Assembly: GCA_036346225.1 (NCBI GenBank)
Contig: JARFIW010001480.1
Coordinates: 12,493,001-12,557,000, forward strand
Length of the DNA: 64,000 nt
Direction of reading: 5' to 3'
From: Platerodrilus igneus
Lineage: Eukaryota; Arthropoda; Insecta; Coleoptera; Lycidae
Shown: in pieces, positions 61,085 through 64,000 of the stretch
Position numbering within the stretch: position 1 is the first letter of the stretch
Layout of the letters: each line of letters opens with the position of its first letter
Program-made: the position numbers and the translations under genes
The notes under the pieces: model-generated
Databases searched by the model: none
What the model saw: only the letters and a program-made list of their open reading frames with translations
Told to the model about the DNA's origin: nothing

Positions 61085-63216
61085 ACTTTCATACCGTATC
61101 CCTCTGTTAGACCCGTTGCCATTTCATTAAGAAGAGCTTCTAACTCTTCTTTGCTAGATGTTAATACCGCTATATCGTCTGCAAATCTAAGCATATCAAT
61201 CTTTTGTCCCTACATATTAATTTCAAATGTCTTCCTGCATTTGACAGTATTCATTGCCTCTTCTATGTACAAGTTAAAAATTAATGGGGATAAGGATATC
61301 CCTGTCTCACATCTTTCCTAATATTTACTTCTCTACTTTCTTGCTATAATTCTATTACCGTTGTTTGCCCTTTGTATAAGCTATGTACTATCCGTCTATC
61401 CTTAAACCTCACTCCAATCTTTTTGAGTTTTTCGAACATTTCTTTCCATTTTACATTATTGAATGCTTTTTCCAGATCTACAAACCCTATATATACGCTT
61501 TCCCCCTCTTCTATTGTTTTCTCCATTATACCATCAGAGCGAAAATAGCTTCCCGTGTTTCCCTGTTTCGCCTAAACCCTAATTGATCTCCCAGTATTTC
61601 TTCAGCTCGTTTTTCCATTCATCTCTGTATAATTCTAGTTAATATTTTTGAAGCGTGTGCTGTCAAGCTTATTGTTCGAAAATTTTTACATCTATCCGCG
61701 CCTCTTTTTTTTGTATAGTTACTATGATGTTATGTTTGAAATCTTTGAGTATCTCGCCTGTCTCAAACAAGCTTACAAGACGAAAGAGACGTTCTGTTAT
61801 TGCTTGTCCAATGGCTTTTAGAGTATCTGCTTGCACCTTATCTGTACCCGGCGCCTTACCATTTTTTAGACTCTTTAATGCTAATTCAAACTCACCTCTA
61901 AGTATAGGATATCCCAGGTCATCATTTTCAATGTCTGATTCATGTTCTAATGCTGTTAATTTCTCGCCTGAAGATACATTCCCTATATATTCCTGCCATC
62001 TAGCTACTTTCTCTACATTTTCTATAATGACGTTTCCTCCCGCGTCACTTATATTTTTGCTATATGGTTGTATATCCCTAAAATTCATTTTAATTGATTT
62101 GTATGCTTCGTCTATCTTTCCTATTTTCATTTTAGTTTGAACCTCGTTGCATTTTCATCAATCCATTGTTCTTTAGTTTTTCTGCATTTGCGAATAATTT
62201 CCAACTTTATGGCTTTGTATCTCTGTTTTCCCGTTTCGTCTAATCTATTTTTGTTTTTTGTCTTTTTTCTATTAAATTCTGGATATCCTTTGTTATCCAT
62301 GGTTTTTTATTTTCTTTTTGTGTATATCCCAGAATATCTCTGGCCGCCATGTCTAAGCTGGATTTCTACTTCCTTAGTTTCCGAAATTTTCCCGATATCT
62401 TTCAGCAATTCATTTGACTTTATTTCAAATCTTTTGTGGATATATTTATCCTTTAGCTTCTCAAAGTCAAAGTGCCTTTTTCCGTTCCTTTTTTTCAGAT
62501 TTTTAAATTTAAGTGCGGCTAACTTCTACAGTCTTTTACATGATTTCTAAACCGTTGTCTAACAATAATGTAATCTATTTGATATCTTCCTATATCTCCT
62601 GGCATCTTCCACGTGTATCGTCCTTTAGCATGATGTATTTGTGATAGTTAAGTTGTTCTTGTCGCCAAATTCTACCAGCCTATTTCCCCTGTCATTTCTC
62701 GTGCCTAAACCAAATAAACCTACTATCGCTCCTTCCCTACCCTTACCTACTACTGCATTAAAATCACCCGTAATTATTAAATTTTTATGTCCTTTTACGT
62801 ATCTTAGTTTGTCTTCGATATCTTTGTAGATCGCCTCTACCTCTTCCTCACTGTAGCTAGGGGTGGGCGTGTATACTTGTATTATTATTGTATTTACTGG
62901 TTTTGATTCAATTGTAACCATGAGTACTCTTTCGTTCTTTTGTTAGTAGTTTTTCACACGTCGACCTATCTTTCTTCGCATAACTATTCCCACACCCGAA
63001 CTTCCGTCCTCTACTCCTGTATGAATTACCCTGAAGTTTCCACTCCGAAAATCCCCCCTCTGGCCAGCGGACTTCGCTTATTCCTACTATGTCAAGTGCT
63101 AACCTATCCATTCCAAGTTTCAGGTTCTCTAGTTTACCTACTTGTTTCATACTTCTAACATACCACACTACGACTCGCAGAATGTTTACGGATCTTTTTC
63201 TATTCTTTCGGATCAC
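61085..63216 (-). pseudogene. RTE endonuclease and N-terminal RT of copy D
   Basis: Frames at 63216-62908 and 62921-62625 give the endonuclease: MKQVGKLENLKLGMDR, GISEVRWPEG and ITGDFNAVVGKGREGA. Frames at 62130-61669 (ALKSLKNGKAPGTDKVQ) and 61526-61344 (DLEKAFNNVKW) give the start of the polymerase up to motif A, where the second Asp position reads Asn-Asn. A CSLSP-like block and RT box follow before the insertion. Several shifts and stops are present. Confidence 0.82.
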
Positions 63217-63306
63217 ATCCCCGAAGTAGTCCCCTCCCGGAGATCCGAATGGGGGACTATTTTACCTCCGGAATTTTTTACCCCAGAGCAACTAAAAGTT
63301 TGTTCT

Positions 63307-63648
63307 TGGTGCCATAAAATTTTCTGTCGTAAGTACAAAAACAGATATAGTTGAACCGACGACTACTAGTAAATCGAAAGACAAGGAAAGTCCTGTCGAA
63401 GCTAGTAAATCAGTATCTATAACGCCTGTTGCTGTTTTTGAGGAAGCAAACCTTATTGTAGATGAAGTTTTACCTGATTCTGTTCCTTTATTTAACATTG
63501 ACACTTTTACAGCCCAGGCTAAAAATAAACAGGCTGCCATCAGGAATAATGACTTCCAAAGCCACAGCAATTACTACCATACTATCGGAACCATATCCTC
63601 AGCCATATGTTACAACATCAACAGTAGTTTCTGTTTCAATTAGAACTA
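63307..63648 (+). CDS. Unrecognised open frame near the window edge
   Basis: A plus-strand frame without an ATG near its start runs more than 100 codons, from about 63318 (KFSVVSTKTDIVEPTTTSKS) through VAVFEEANLIVDEVLPDSVP to a stop at 63646. The start is Ser/Thr/Lys-rich. Just before it, CHKIFCR is followed by a GTAAGTAC donor-like site at 63330. I do not recognise it; it may be part of another element or a host exon. An antisense frame at 63292-63570 overlaps it and is weaker. Confidence 0.3.
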
Positions 63649-64000
63649 AACTAACTAATGTTCATAACGGACATTTATATTTTATCCAATCATTTGAGAG
63701 CATACCGGAATATGCAAATAATATTTGAAATGTATCTATTGTAATATTAGTAGAGCTCGTAAATGGAAAACTCTTGTACCTGTCGATAAAGTCATCGCCA
63801 CCAGGGGCCTATTAATCATCTTTTGTGACAAACTCCTAACTCACATTCCAATATAATTATTCTGGCAAGAGGTACACTAGGCGACACTACAATAATTTTA
63901 TCACTGACAAGGAAGGAAAATATACAGAACATAATAATGTACTTTTCACTACAGCAAAACAGGTGACAATGACTGTCTAATATGATTCAATACCCCTGTA
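63649..64000. other. Right edge, nothing recognised
   Basis: AT-rich sequence with stops in all frames; no supported feature. Confidence 0.4.

Larger units (their letters stand above)
58520..63290 (-). mobile_element. RTE-type retrotransposon, copy D, split by an LTR-like element
   Basis: On the minus strand the element starts at about 63290 (CTCTGGGGTAAAAAATTCCG, matching 2399 of copy A) and runs to 61085. It is then interrupted by 59174-61084 and resumes from 59173 to 58520. Joining the flanks across the insertion restores a sequence like copy A around GTTTTGTTAA and CACACCGTATC, so the break is one clean insertion. It is 5'-truncated, lacking the first part of the 5' region. Confidence 0.88.

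Overview
The window is AT-rich eukaryotic DNA that is nearly all mobile-element sequence. Errantivirus-like (gypsy with env), BEL/Pao, RTE-type LINE, mariner, IS630-like, pogo/Tigger-like and tRNA-SINE sequences point to an arthropod, most likely an insect; the species cannot be fixed from the sequence. There is no bacterial gene organisation and no complete host gene. One short host-like exon candidate (39097-39211, minus) and one possible non-coding transcription unit (about 41.1-42.2 kb) are weakly supported.

Layout. 0.26-1.19 kb: an internally deleted mariner. 1.2-2.1 kb: a fragment of a BEL-associated repeat and an inverted solo LTR of the same family as the errantivirus-like element at 46-55 kb. 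2.1-6.4 kb: RTE retrotransposon copy A with frameshifted endonuclease and reverse transcriptase and a tandemly duplicated 3' end. 8.18-10.02 kb: a long solo-LTR-like element carrying a tRNA-Lys sequence near one end. 11.4-15.0 kb: RTE copy B split by a related LTR-like element. 15.3-18.0 kb (minus): BEL/Pao remnant with gag, zinc knuckle and protease but little pol. 20.24-22.89 kb: a decayed IS630-like DNA transposon with terminal inverted repeats. 25.2-26.1 kb: TA microsatellites, a long inverted repeat, a perfect 54-nt palindrome and a hammerhead ribozyme motif. 27.4 and 31.8 kb: RTE 3' fragments. 43.2-46.3 kb: pogo/Tigger-like remnant. 46.31-55.24 kb: full-length errantivirus-like provirus with two LTRs, primer site, gag, pol and env, all broken by stops. 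57.1-63.3 kb (minus): RTE copy D with the same composite 3' end as copy A, carrying a nested SINE and a nested copy of the long LTR-like element.

How parts relate. Elements sit inside one another, so insertion order can be read: RTE copies B and D were each hit later by long LTR-like elements, leaving 4-bp target duplications, and the SINE later hit the RTE 3' region. The most unusual signals are the hammerhead motif with all invariant core positions and matching stems, and two related LTR-like elements whose ends carry complements of two different tRNA-Lys isoacceptors. All identifications come from reading the sequence and translated frames; no database search was run.
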